Source: Bacteroidota bacterium (GTDB taxonomy: Bacteria; Bacteroidota; Bacteroidia; Bacteroidales; VadinHA17). From it: 13,001 nucleotides of DNA. The DNA lies in assembly GCA_021816545.1 (NCBI GenBank), contig JAKAXP010000043.1, forward strand, positions 1-13,001, in the 5' to 3' direction. How positions within the stretch are numbered: position 1 is the stretch's first letter; each line of letters opens with the position of its first letter. Both the position numbers and the translations under genes were made by a program. The notes beneath the pieces are model-generated. The model was given only the letters and a program-made list of their open reading frames with translations, was not told the origin of the DNA and made no database searches. Below, in pieces: positions 1 through 9,699 of this stretch.

Positions 1-1478
1 CCCAGCTGGTGACGGAACATGAACCCGAGGTTCTGCGCGAAGGTGGGCACACGCAGGGTTGTGGCTTCCCCTGTCTGGGGATCGGTAACCCTGACAGGCT
101 TACCCTTCTCACCCACATATTGTTCATACTCCCTGACATGATCCTCCTGGTCACTCCACATCCTCGGGAAGACTGTCATAAACCGCTCATCATACTTTCT
201 TGTTGTCTCACGGTTGGTAATGATATACTTCCCGCCGGAAGGATTGTATGTGGGTTTACCCTTTACATAATCAGTAACCGGGGCATTGTAGTACGGTCCG
301 TAAAACAGCGGACGCTGCCCGTACTGCTCACGGTTAAGGTAGTAAAGAAGGGCGAAGGGGTTCGAGGGGTTGTTCTCATTCATCGGCGGGTTGGCCGTCG
401 ACCTGATAACGATTACCGCAAAGCTGGAGTAGCCTATCATTATTACCACCAATGCAGTCATGACTGTGTTCAGGGCCACCCTCTGACGGGTGGAGAGAAT
501 CCAGGCGCCGTAAACAACGGCTGAAAGGAAAATAATATTAAGAACCAGTGAGTCGGTGAGAAGCCAGATCCCCGAAAGAAGAAGCGTCACCCCTGAGAAA
601 ATGAATATCCGGATTCCGTCACTGTGGGTAAAGCTGTACCATACCGAAAGAACCAGGGCTGCAATAAACAGCAGCAGGTGTATATACATTCCGCTGTTGA
701 AGGGCAGACCCAGGCTGTTGACGAAGAAGAGTTCAAATCCGGATGTAACCCTGACAATGCCCGGGATGATGCCGTACATTATAAGAACAAGCAGCAGCAC
801 CGAAACAATTATTGACACAGTGAAACCTTTCCACGAGAACTCATACTTGCGGAAATACCAGATGAATACTATTGCCGGTATGGCAAGCAGGTTCAGCAGG
901 TGAACCCCTATGGAGAGACCCATCATCAGGGCAATCAGTATTATCCACCTGTTGGCATGCGGCTCGTCGGCCACATCCTCCCATCTCAGCATGGCCCAGA
1001 AAACCACCGCGGTGAAGAGTGATGAGGTGGCGTACACCTCTCCCTCAACGGCAGAAAACCAGAATGTATCGGAGAAGGCATATGCCAGTGCACCGGTCAG
1101 GCCGGCACCGAGAACGGCAATTATCCTGCCGGCGGTGTAGTCTGATTCCTGTTTCAGGAAAATCCTCCGGGCCAGGTGAGTTATTGTCCAGAACAGGAAG
1201 AGTATTGTAAGTGCGCTTGCCAGCCCTGACATTGCATTGACCATCATGGCCACCTTCGCTTCATTGCCTCCGGCGAAATTGGAAAAGAACCTTCCCAGTA
1301 TCATAAATAACGGGGCACCGGGCGGGTGCCCGACCTCCATCTTATGTGCTGAAGCGATGAATTCACTGCAGTCCCAGAGGCTCATCGTAGGCTCAATTGT
1401 CATCAGGTAGGTGAATGCCGCCACAGCAAAGACCGCCCAGCCGAGGATGTTATCCCAAAGCCTGTATTTCTTAATCAT
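1..1478 (-). CDS. DUF2723 polytopic membrane protein, putative GT-C type glycosyltransferase (partial, C-terminus outside window)
   Basis: The visible 492 codons begin at the ATG at 1478-1476 (MIKKYRLWDN) and stay open to the window edge, so the C-terminal part is missing; Bacteroidota members of this family are usually around 1000 residues. A first membrane helix (about residues 11-28) is followed by a loop with a WDCSEF motif (Asp36, Glu39) and HPPGAP (51-56), the N-terminal signature of DUF2723. A second acidic motif, EGEVYATS, lies near residue 150. Several hydrophobic helices follow, up to about residue 350, and then a soluble stretch begins. Known of the family: DUF2723 has a GT-C fold, and its human member TMEM260 is a protein O-mannosyltransferase. 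Inferred: this enzyme transfers a sugar from a lipid-linked donor on the periplasmic side of the inner membrane. Acceptor and sugar are unknown. There is no clear Shine-Dalgarno site. The gene is divergent from the peptidase/barrel gene. The family call is solid; the activity is not proven. Confidence 0.88.
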   Translation of the reverse strand, partial: MIKKYRLWDNILGWAVFAVAAFTYLMTIEPTMSLWDCSEFIASAHKMEVGHPPGAPLFMILGRFFSNFAGGNEAKVAMMVNAMSGLASALTILFLFWTITHLARRIFLKQESDYTAGRIIAVLGAGLTGALAYAFSDTFWFSAVEGEVYATSSLFTAVVFWAMLRWEDVADEPHANRWIILIALMMGLSIGVHLLNLLAIPAIVFIWYFRKYEFSWKGFTVSIIVSVLLLVLIMYGIIPGIVRVTSGFELFFVNSLGLPFNSGMYIHLLLFIAALVLSVWYSFTHSDGIRIFIFSGVTLLLSGIWLLTDSLVLNIIFLSAVVYGAWILSTRQRVALNTVMTALVVIMIGYSSFAVIVIRSTANPPMNENNPSNPFALLYYLNREQYGQRPLFYGPYYNAPVTDYVKGKPTYNPSGGKYIITNRETTRKYDERFMTVFPRMWSDQEDHVREYEQYVGEKGKPVRVTDPQTGEATTLRVPTFAQNLGFMFRHQL

Positions 1479-1584
1479 AACAGTTTTGTTTCAGTTCCGG
1501 ATTTGTCCGCACGAAAATAATAAGATTTTACCGTGTACCGGAAGATATCGCCCAATTTTGGTATTTTTGGGCAAACCGCCCCGG
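1479..1584. promoter_or_regulatory. Divergent intergenic region with weak Bacteroidota-type -7 candidates on both strands
   Basis: This 106-bp AT-rich gap separates two divergent start codons and should hold both promoters. On the plus strand, TATTTTTG at 1562-1569 matches the Bacteroidota -7 consensus TAnnTTTG. It leaves only about 10 nt before the start of the peptidase gene, and there is no TTG at the expected 19-21 bp upstream. On the minus strand, TATTTTCG (plus-strand 1519-1512) matches 7 of 8 positions and would give a leader of roughly 27 nt, but it also lacks a well-placed -33 element. Both are tentative. Confidence 0.3.
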
Positions 1585-3327
1585 ATGAAAAAAGTCATTA
1601 TTCTTCTCATAATGAGCCTGCTTCCCCTGGCCAGGGCAGGTGCACAGTACTATGACACCGGGCAGGATCCCGCATCCCTTCGCTGGTTGCAGATCCGTAC
1701 ACCTCATTTCAGGGTTATCTACCCTGACGACTTCGGCGAAGAGGCTGGCCGGTATGCACGGCTGCTGGAGGAATCATTTGAAAAGCTCTCAGTACTCTAC
1801 CCTGGGGTAAAAACGAATATCCCGGTGATAATACACAACCACTCCATGCAGTCTAACGGTTACGTGAGCTGGGCGCCCCGGAGGATGGAGCTGTACCCCC
1901 TGCCGGGGCAGGACAACCTGCCAATGTACCCCGCCGCGCAGCTTGCGGTGCACGAGACAACCCACGTTCTGCAACTCGGCTCGCTCAACAGCCGCGGTTT
2001 CGGCAGGGCGCTGCGATACCTCATCGGTGAACAGGTGGTGGGGCTCAGCGCGCTGGAGATACCCTCATGGGCATTCGAGGGTGATGCCGTCTATGCCGAA
2101 ACCGCCACAGGACTATCGGGCAGGGGGCGGAGCAATACCTTCATCCGGGGCGCCAGGGCGCTCACCCTAAGACCTGAAGGATCATACGGCTATGACAAGA
2201 TGCTGTCAGGGTCATACAAAAACTTCACCCCCGACCACTATGTCTTCGGGTACCTGATGATGAACCACATCCGTACAATTGACCCCGGTGCATGGAACGA
2301 GGTTTACAGGATAGCATCAGCCGGCTTCAGCGGCAACCCTGTAAATCACGGCCTCAGGAGAAGGACAGGGCTTACCAAGAAAATGCTGTATGACTCAACC
2401 TTTGCTGCACTTGAAAAAGCGTGGAGGGAAAACATGCCCGGAGGTGTGACTGACTACACAGCCCTGAGCCTGAGCAAAAAACGGGACTATGTCAGCCACT
2501 TTTCCCCCCACAGGATGCAGGACGGAAGAATAATCTCGCTGCGCACCTCAATGTCTGATCCATCACGATTCGTCATTACCGACCCCGTAAAAGGAAAGGA
2601 ACTGAACGTGACCACCACCGGATACATATATCCTTACTTTTTCTCCTTTTCGGGCAACACCGTAGTATGGGCAGAACAGTACCCCGATATAAGATGGGAC
2701 AACAGGGACTATTCGGTAATCAAGAGACTTGACATTCCTGATGGCACAGTGACTGCAGTGACCTGGCAGACCAGGTATACGGCACCTGATCTCTCCCCGG
2801 ACGGAAGGACAATTGTGGCCGTCTCCACTACCCCTCAAATGACCTGCTCGCTGGTCTTCCTTGATGCCAGGACAGGTGAGGTGCTGATGAACGTGGTGCC
2901 ACCTGAGAACCTGATCCTCCAGCGCCCGGCATGGTCATCTGACGGCAGCAGCGTTACCGTTGTCACCCTCAGTGAAAAGGGAGAAGGAATCCGCACATAC
3001 AGGCCAACCGGAAAAGTTTGGACGGTAAACATGGAGGAGAATTTAACAGATATAGTGCAGGCAGAAATTTATAATAACACCCTTTTCTTCCTGGCACAGG
3101 GAGACGGTTCTGACAACATATACCGTATTTCCGGCGACGGCCCTGCAGAACGCATTACAGGGTCAAGGTTCGGCATTTCGGGATTTTCAGTAAGCGGAAG
3201 CGAGCTGCTATTCTCCGACTACACTGCCTCCGGATTTGTAATTGCCTCACAAAAGACGGGCACAACCGCAGGACCGGCAATGGTAACCGGTCATGAAATT
3301 TACCCGCCGGTGGCTCCGATGCCAGGT

Positions 3328-3411
3328 GCGGCGTCAGATAAGGAACCATTGAGGCATTACGTCCTCGCGGCGGCGTCCGGAAAGGAACAATTGTCGCATT
3401 ATGATTCCTTA
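3328..3411 (+). repeat. Diverged 2 x 42-bp in-frame tandem duplication in the propeller-barrel linker
   Basis: Two adjacent 42-bp units (3328-3369 and 3370-3411) encode AASDKEPLRHYVLA and AASGKEQLSHYDSL, residues 582-595 and 596-609 of the peptidase/barrel protein. The first 34 bp of the units agree at 27 positions, and the shared pattern is AAS-x-KE-x-L-x-HY. The unit is exactly 14 codons, so the frame is preserved. The likely origin is an old slippage or unequal-exchange event that lengthened a flexible linker. Confidence 0.7.
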
Positions 3412-4500
3412 ACTGTCCCGGTACCAGGCATTGATACGGTAAGGTCGGTTATTCCGGAACCGCGTCCGTACCGGAAGGCAGCGCACCTCTTCAACCTCCA
3501 CAGCTGGTTCCCGTTCTACGCCGACATTGACGAGATACGGAGTGATCCCACCGCAGTCAGGCCGGGCCTGACACTGCTGTCACAGAACCACCTGAGCACC
3601 CTTATATCAAACCTGGGATATGAGTACAGTGACGGCAACCATTACCTACACTCGGGAATAACATGGAAAGGGTGGCACCCGGTTATAGATGCGGATGTCA
3701 TCTGGGGAGGAGATCAGGTTGTAATCCGCGACACAAGCGTCAGCCAGCTCCCTGAACACAGGGGGCGCGACCTGCAGTTCAACCTGAATGTATATGACCA
3801 GATGTGGTTCGCCTACGGCAAATTCCGGCAGATGCTGATGCCTGCCCTGTACTTTAACTACCGCAACAGGTATACCTGGATCTCCGAAGAAAACAGGTTT
3901 GACCCTGATCTCCTGAATATTACCGGAAGACTCTATTTCTCAAATACATTCCGTACCGCGTACCGTGACATCAACCCCAGGTGGGGACAGGTATTCGATT
4001 TCCGGCTGACAACAGCTCCATGGGACACAAAGCTTTACAACCGGAGGAGCTATGCCAGGACCACCTTCTTTTTCCCGGGAGTACTGCCGAATCACAGCTT
4101 CGTCCTGAGAGCAGGATGGGAAAACCAGGGTCCTGCCCGGAAACTGCTGTACCGCAATTCAATTCCCTGGCCCCGTGGCTTTGAAGGAAACCTGGTGGCA
4201 GAGAAGCTATTCTCATTCTCGGCTGACTATACATTGCCACTCTTCTATCCCGACCTGGCTGCCGGTAGTCTTTTTTACCTCAAAAGGGTAAGGGGGACAC
4301 TCTTTTATGACCACACAACGGGAGAGCAGATTCATGACTTTGAAAACAGGACTTTCACTGCAGGGACTGTACCGTACAGCTCTATGGGCTCTGAGCTGAT
4401 GGCTGATTTTTACGTACTAAGGTTCCCCTTCGAGATCAGCGCGGGAGTCCGGGGAGGTTATATACCCGGAGAGGGCAGGTACTTTGTAAACGGAGCTTTT

Positions 4501-5943
<1,443 letters not shown>

Positions 5944-5948
5944 TGCCG

Positions 5949-6200
5949 TTATCCCTGAACTGCGGAGTCGGCGAGGAGGATGATCCTGTTCTTCTTCACC
6001 TCTATCACCCCGCCGGTGATTTCAAACCTGATTTCGGCATCCTGCTCGTCAGCGATGATGACAGGGCCGGCATCCAGTGTGGAAATTATGGGAGCATGGT
6101 CCTTCAGTACCTGGAACGATCCCTTCCTGCCCGGTACCCGGACTGAATGCACCTCGCCCGAATAGATATTCCTGTCAGGTGTTATGATCTCAATCTTCAC
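5949..6200 (-). CDS. atpC: F-type ATP synthase epsilon subunit, short form
   Basis: This 83-residue protein forms part of the F1 central stalk, contacting gamma and the c-ring. The N-terminal beta-sandwich is recognisable from MKIEIITPDR (with a GTG start), the GSFQVLKDHAPIIS segment near residues 27-40 and the ITGGVIEVKKNRIILLADSA strands near 61-80. It stops where the sandwich ends, so the C-terminal two-helix domain of the roughly 130-residue E. coli protein, which inhibits ATP hydrolysis, is absent. Short epsilon subunits are usual in Bacteroidota. The GTG is set by a good Shine-Dalgarno site (AAAGGAG, 5 nt upstream) located in the 18-bp gap after atpD. The decarboxylase gene follows after 5 bp. 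Confidence 0.95.
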   Translation of the reverse strand: MKIEIITPDRNIYSGEVHSVRVPGRKGSFQVLKDHAPIISTLDAGPVIIADEQDAEIRFEITGGVIEVKKNRIILLADSAVQG

Positions 6201-6205
6201 GTCGG

Positions 6206-6212
6206 CTCCTTT
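6206..6212 (-). promoter_or_regulatory. Shine-Dalgarno site AAAGGAG fixing the GTG start of atpC
   Basis: On the minus strand AAAGGAG is followed by the 5-nt spacer CCGAC and then GTG at 6200-6198. The site lies between the atpD stop and the atpC start. It supports the GTG start over any internal ATG and stands out because most genes in this window lack a strong site. Confidence 0.65.
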
Positions 6213-6218
6213 CAGTTT

Positions 6219-7727
6219 TTATCTGTGCTCCTCAAGCAGCTTTTCACCCTTGGCGATTGCATCTTCAATTGTACCGACGAGCATGAAGGCAGCTTCCGGA
6301 TACTGGTCAACGGCGCCGTCAATTATCATGTTGAATCCCCTGATTGTGTCTTCAATGGAGACAAGCTTGCCAGGTATGTTTGTGAACTGTTCGGCAACGT
6401 GGAATGGCTGTGAGAGAAACCTCTGCACCCTGCGTGCACGGTGTACAACCTGTTTGTCCTCCTCTGAGAGTTCATCCATACCCAGGATGGCGATGATATC
6501 CTGCAGCTCATTGTATCTCTGGAGTATCTCCTTTACCCTCTGTGCGCAGCGGTAGTGCTCCTCGCCAACGATCTCAGGGGTAAGAATCCTCGAGGTTGAG
6601 TCAAGCGGGTCAACGGCCGGGTAGATACCCAGCTCGGAGATCTTGCGGCTGAGCACCGTAGTGGCATCAAGGTGGGCAAAGGTGGTTGCAGGAGCCGGGT
6701 CGGTAAGGTCATCGGCAGGCACATAGACAGCCTGTACCGAAGTGATTGATCCGTGTCGTGTAGAGGTGATCCTCTCCTGCATAACACCCATTTCTGTGGC
6801 CAGCGTAGGCTGGTATCCCACCGAAGAGGGCATACGACCGAGCAGTGCAGACACCTCTGACCCTGCCTGGGTGAAACGGAAGACGTTATCCATGAAGAAG
6901 AGGATATCCCTTCCGGTGCCTTCACCTTCACCGTCGCGGAAATACTCGGCCACGGAGAGGCCCGAGAGTGCCACGCGGGCACGAGCGCCGGGAGGTTCGT
7001 TCATCTGACCGAAGACAAGGGCCAGCTTTGACTCCTTGAGCATCTCGCGGTCAATAAGGTCAAGGTTCCATCCGCCCTTTTCCATATCCTCCATGAACTC
7101 CTTGCCATAGGAGATCACATTGGCTTCAAGCATGTCACGGAGAAGGTCATTCCCTTCCCTGGTACGCTCGCCTACGCCGGCGAAGACCGAGAGGCCCGAA
7201 TAAGCCTTTGCGATGTTATTGATAAGCTCGAGGATGACAACGGTCTTGCCCACGCCTGCTCCGCCGAAGAGACCGATCTTGCCTCCCTTGGAATAGGGCT
7301 CAATGAGGTCAATAACCTTGATGCCGGTGTAAAGCACCTCCTTCTCGGTTGACAGATCCTCGTATTTTGGCGGTTTACGGTGGATCGGGTAGCCTCCCTT
7401 CTTGTCGAGCGGGCCGATGCCGTCAATGGGTATGCCTGTAACATTCATCAGGCGACCCCTGATCTGGTCACCCACCGGCATCACTATCGGCTGCCCTGTT
7501 GCAACAACCTCCATACCGCGCTGTAAACCGTCGGTTGAATCCATGGCTATTGCCCTTACGGTTTTCTCTCCGATATGCTGCTGGCATTCAACCACAACCA
7601 CTGTGCCGTCGTGACGCCTGATCTCAAGCGCATCAAGAATGTTGGGCATATCAGTGCCGGCCGTATCAAAGGTAACGTCAACCACAGGTCCGATGACCTG
7701 ACTAATCACTCCTGTTTTATTTGCCAT
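6219..7727 (-). CDS. atpD: F-type ATP synthase catalytic beta subunit
   Basis: This 502-residue catalytic subunit of F1 makes ATP from ADP and phosphate at the alpha/beta interfaces. The Walker A motif GGAGVGKT is at residues 155-162. GERTREGNDL (186-195, with the catalytic-base Glu), FGQMNEPPGARAR, the Walker B region ILFFMDNVFRFTQ and the C-terminal DELSEED lever loop all follow. An acidic insertion (about residues 200-222, including EFMEDMEKGGW) between the GERTREGNDL helix and the GQMNEPPG segment is a known feature of Bacteroidota beta subunits. The MANKTGVISQVIGPVVDV start is the standard N-terminus. Unusually, atpD is separated from atpG by a prenyl synthase gene and a 74-bp gap; atpC follows after 18 bp. 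The identification is certain. Confidence 0.98.
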   Translation of the reverse strand: MANKTGVISQVIGPVVDVTFDTAGTDMPNILDALEIRRHDGTVVVVECQQHIGEKTVRAIAMDSTDGLQRGMEVVATGQPIVMPVGDQIRGRLMNVTGIPIDGIGPLDKKGGYPIHRKPPKYEDLSTEKEVLYTGIKVIDLIEPYSKGGKIGLFGGAGVGKTVVILELINNIAKAYSGLSVFAGVGERTREGNDLLRDMLEANVISYGKEFMEDMEKGGWNLDLIDREMLKESKLALVFGQMNEPPGARARVALSGLSVAEYFRDGEGEGTGRDILFFMDNVFRFTQAGSEVSALLGRMPSSVGYQPTLATEMGVMQERITSTRHGSITSVQAVYVPADDLTDPAPATTFAHLDATTVLSRKISELGIYPAVDPLDSTSRILTPEIVGEEHYRCAQRVKEILQRYNELQDIIAILGMDELSEEDKQVVHRARRVQRFLSQPFHVAEQFTNIPGKLVSIEDTIRGFNMIIDGAVDQYPEAAFMLVGTIEDAIAKGEKLLEEHR

Positions 7728-7801
7728 CTCTCTGACTTAAAATCTGTTTCAATCTTTTCTGAAAATCTTCTTTATTCTGTCTCCCCGCACCGCAGCCCGG
7801 G
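7728..7801 (-). other. Intergenic gap between the prenyl synthase and atpD, purine-rich on the coding strand
   Basis: At 74 bp this is the longest gap in the array. On the transcribed strand its first half is GC-rich and the second half is A/G-rich up to the atpD start, a common leader composition in Bacteroidota. I see no TAnnTTTG promoter element, no strong Shine-Dalgarno site and no terminator hairpin with a U-tract, so read-through into atpD is the simplest reading. Confidence 0.4.
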
Positions 7802-8776
7802 TTACTTAACCCTTCCTATAAGGTTCACTGCCAGTTGCTTGAGTTCATTTTTTCTTTCGGTGTTTACAGCAACCTGATCAAGGGCCTGGAACGCCCTGTT
7901 GAAGTAGTCATAGGCCAGGTTTTCCGCCTTGAGTCTTACCTCCAGTTCATCATAGATTGCCCTGACATCCCGCACCTTTTCCTCCGGGTCATGGTCACCC
8001 GGCCCGAGAATCTTCCTGAGGCGGGTCAGATTGCTTCCGCCTGCCAGCTCAAGAGCCTTCACCAGGAGGTATGTTTTTTTGTTTGCCACGATGTCACTGC
8101 CGGTCTTCTTGCCGAACATCTTTGTGTCACCGTACGTGTCAAGCACGTCATCCTGTATCTGGAAGGCTATCCCGAGGCAGCGACCGAACTCGTACAGCAG
8201 GTCCTGGTCCTTTTCAGGGGCGTCGGCGATGATTGCCCCAAGCTTGAGGGAGGCAGCCACCAGTACGGCGGTCTTCAGCTCTATCATCCTCAGGTATTCT
8301 GCTTCGGAGACCACTCCCTTCTTCTCGTAGTCAAGGTCAAGCTGCTGGCCGGTGCAAACCTCGATGGCTGTCCGGTTGAAAAGCCTAAGTGCCTTCGGAA
8401 GGGCCTTTTCGGGGGCCTGTCCGATGCATTCCACTGCCACGAAGGCCATGACATCACCTGACAGGATTGCCTGGTCAGCACCCCACCTGGTGTGTACCGT
8501 GGGTGATCCGCGCCTCACTTCGGCCTTGTCGATTATGTCATCGTGGATCAGGGTGAAGTTATGAAACACCTCTATGCCCACCGCAGGCATCACAGCCTCG
8601 TCGATCTTGTCCCTGAAGATGTTGCATGCCATCAGGCACATCACCGGCCTGAGTCTCTTTCCCCCGATAGACATGATGTATCTGACGGGTTCAAAGAGCT
8701 TCCCGGCTTCCGGTGTCCCGGCCAGGCTTGCAACAGCCTTGTCTGACAGTTCTCTCAGGTAATCGCTGGTGAACAT
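7802..8776 (-). CDS. Polyprenyl diphosphate synthase (trans-isoprenyl diphosphate synthase family)
   Basis: This 324-residue soluble enzyme condenses isopentenyl diphosphate with an allylic diphosphate to give a linear trans-prenyl diphosphate. Visible motifs: GGKRLRP at 38-44 (substrate phosphate binding); the first aspartate-rich motif DDIID at 79-83, followed by RRGSPTVH; GQQLDLDY near 143-150; and the second aspartate-rich motif DDVLD at 209-213, preceded by FQIQ. The first motif lacks the two-residue insertion of bacterial type II farnesyl synthases. Phe74 sits five residues before it, a position where a bulky residue shortens the product in archaeal geranylgeranyl synthases, so a C15-C20 product is plausible, but this is inference. 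A strong Shine-Dalgarno site (AAGGAG) precedes the ATG. The gene sits 13 bp after atpG and 74 bp before atpD, inside the ATP synthase array. The family is sure; product length and the choice between ispA-like and ispB-like roles are open. Confidence 0.93.
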   Translation of the reverse strand: MFTSDYLRELSDKAVASLAGTPEAGKLFEPVRYIMSIGGKRLRPVMCLMACNIFRDKIDEAVMPAVGIEVFHNFTLIHDDIIDKAEVRRGSPTVHTRWGADQAILSGDVMAFVAVECIGQAPEKALPKALRLFNRTAIEVCTGQQLDLDYEKKGVVSEAEYLRMIELKTAVLVAASLKLGAIIADAPEKDQDLLYEFGRCLGIAFQIQDDVLDTYGDTKMFGKKTGSDIVANKKTYLLVKALELAGGSNLTRLRKILGPGDHDPEEKVRDVRAIYDELEVRLKAENLAYDYFNRAFQALDQVAVNTERKNELKQLAVNLIGRVK

Positions 8777-8780
8777 TTTT

Positions 8781-8786
8781 CTCCTT
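8781..8786 (-). promoter_or_regulatory. Shine-Dalgarno site AAGGAG of the prenyl synthase gene
   Basis: On the minus strand AAGGAG is followed by AAAA and the ATG at 8776-8774, within the 13-bp gap after atpG. It fixes the start and is one of only two strong sites seen in the window. Confidence 0.6.
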
Positions 8787-8789
8787 CCG

Positions 8790-9677
8790 TTATCCGTTTA
8801 GTGCTTCGGCTCCGCTAACCACCTCAAGCAGCTGGTTTGTGATGCTGGCCTGGCGTGCCTTGTTGTACTGCAGTGTAAGTTCCCTGATGAGGTCTGTGGC
8901 GTTGTCTGTAGCCTGGTGCATTGCGGTCATCCGTGCCCCGTGCTCAGCCGCAAATGAGTCAAGCAGCGCACGGTAAAGCTTTATGCGAAGTGTCTTGGGA
9001 ATAAGTTCCGACACGATGCTGACCTGGTCAGGTTCGTAGATATAGTCTGCCGGGGCAGCTGCCGTACCCCCGGAAACGTTCATCGATACAGGAAGATATA
9101 CTTCGTCTGTGAGATTCTGAACCGCAGCATTCCTGAACTGATTGTAGACAATCTCTATTCTGTCATACTCTTTCGTGACGTAAAACTGCATAAGCCTGTC
9201 TGCCAGGGATGCAACCCTTTCAAACGTCAGTCCTGAGTAGAGATCGCTATGGTCAGCAATGATATTGCATTTCAGTTTCCTGAGTGAATCATTTGCCTTT
9301 TTGCCCACCGTTATCACAGCCAGGTCGCCTCTTTTAACGAGGTCACCGTACTTCTCCGACATTATGCGCCTGGTTTCCCTGAGCACGTTTGCGTTGAAGG
9401 CGCCGCAAAGTCCCTTGTTTGATGTCACCACCACAAGCAGGACCTTCCCGTTGCCCTTTTTTCGTTCGGCGAAAATGTTTTCGATTTCGGTGTCGCGAAG
9501 CGCTGCGCTCAGCCCTGCCTGGATCTCATTGAGCTTGTCGGCATAAGGCCGCAGCTGGACTATCGCATCCTGTGCCTTGCGCAGCTTGGCAGCAGCCACC
9601 ATCTTCATGGCAGAGGTAATCTGCCTGGTTGATTTAACCGAGCTGAGCCTTACCCTTATTGCCTTTAAGTTTGCCAT
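8790..9677 (-). CDS. atpG: F-type ATP synthase gamma subunit
   Basis: This 295-residue subunit is the rotating central shaft of F1. Its N-terminal helix begins MANLKAIRVRLSSVKSTRQI and carries the conserved TSAMKMVAAAKLRKAQ segment (about 21-36). The C-terminal helix ends with LQYNKARQASITNQLLEVVSGAEAL, the other half of the coiled coil that fits into the alpha3beta3 ring; both conserved ends are intact. The Rossmann-like middle domain includes VVTSNKGLCGAFNANV near residues 83-98. The length is normal. It follows atpA after 22 bp. The next gene, 13 bp downstream, is the prenyl synthase rather than atpD, which is the unusual point of the locus. Confidence 0.97.
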   Translation of the reverse strand: MANLKAIRVRLSSVKSTRQITSAMKMVAAAKLRKAQDAIVQLRPYADKLNEIQAGLSAALRDTEIENIFAERKKGNGKVLLVVVTSNKGLCGAFNANVLRETRRIMSEKYGDLVKRGDLAVITVGKKANDSLRKLKCNIIADHSDLYSGLTFERVASLADRLMQFYVTKEYDRIEIVYNQFRNAAVQNLTDEVYLPVSMNVSGGTAAAPADYIYEPDQVSIVSELIPKTLRIKLYRALLDSFAAEHGARMTAMHQATDNATDLIRELTLQYNKARQASITNQLLEVVSGAEALNG

Positions 9678-9699
9678 CCTGCTTTATTACAGTTTAACG

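Noticed and set aside
9..524. A 171-codon plus-strand open frame at the left edge
   Set aside because: It lies antisense to the DUF2723 gene, whose minus-strand reading has recognisable motifs and membrane helices; no support for a plus-strand gene.
1495..1543. TTCCGG/CCGGAA arms in the divergent intergenic region, considered as an operator
   Set aside because: Six-base arms 37 bp apart can easily occur by chance, and no known regulator site is matched.
1411..1584. Upstream in-frame extension of the peptidase/barrel gene to an ATG at 1411
   Set aside because: The extension would overlap the divergent DUF2723 gene and place 58 residues ahead of a clear signal peptide; the ATG at 1585 is the natural start.
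7799..7812. Short inverted repeat GGGTTA-CT-TAACCC at the prenyl synthase stop codon, considered as a terminator
   Set aside because: The stem is only 5-6 bp with a tight loop, overlaps the stop codon and has no U-tract after it.
7835..8461. A 208-codon open frame on the plus strand opposite the prenyl synthase
   Set aside because: It is antisense to a conserved enzyme with intact motifs, shows no family resemblance and has no start context; it is a shadow frame.
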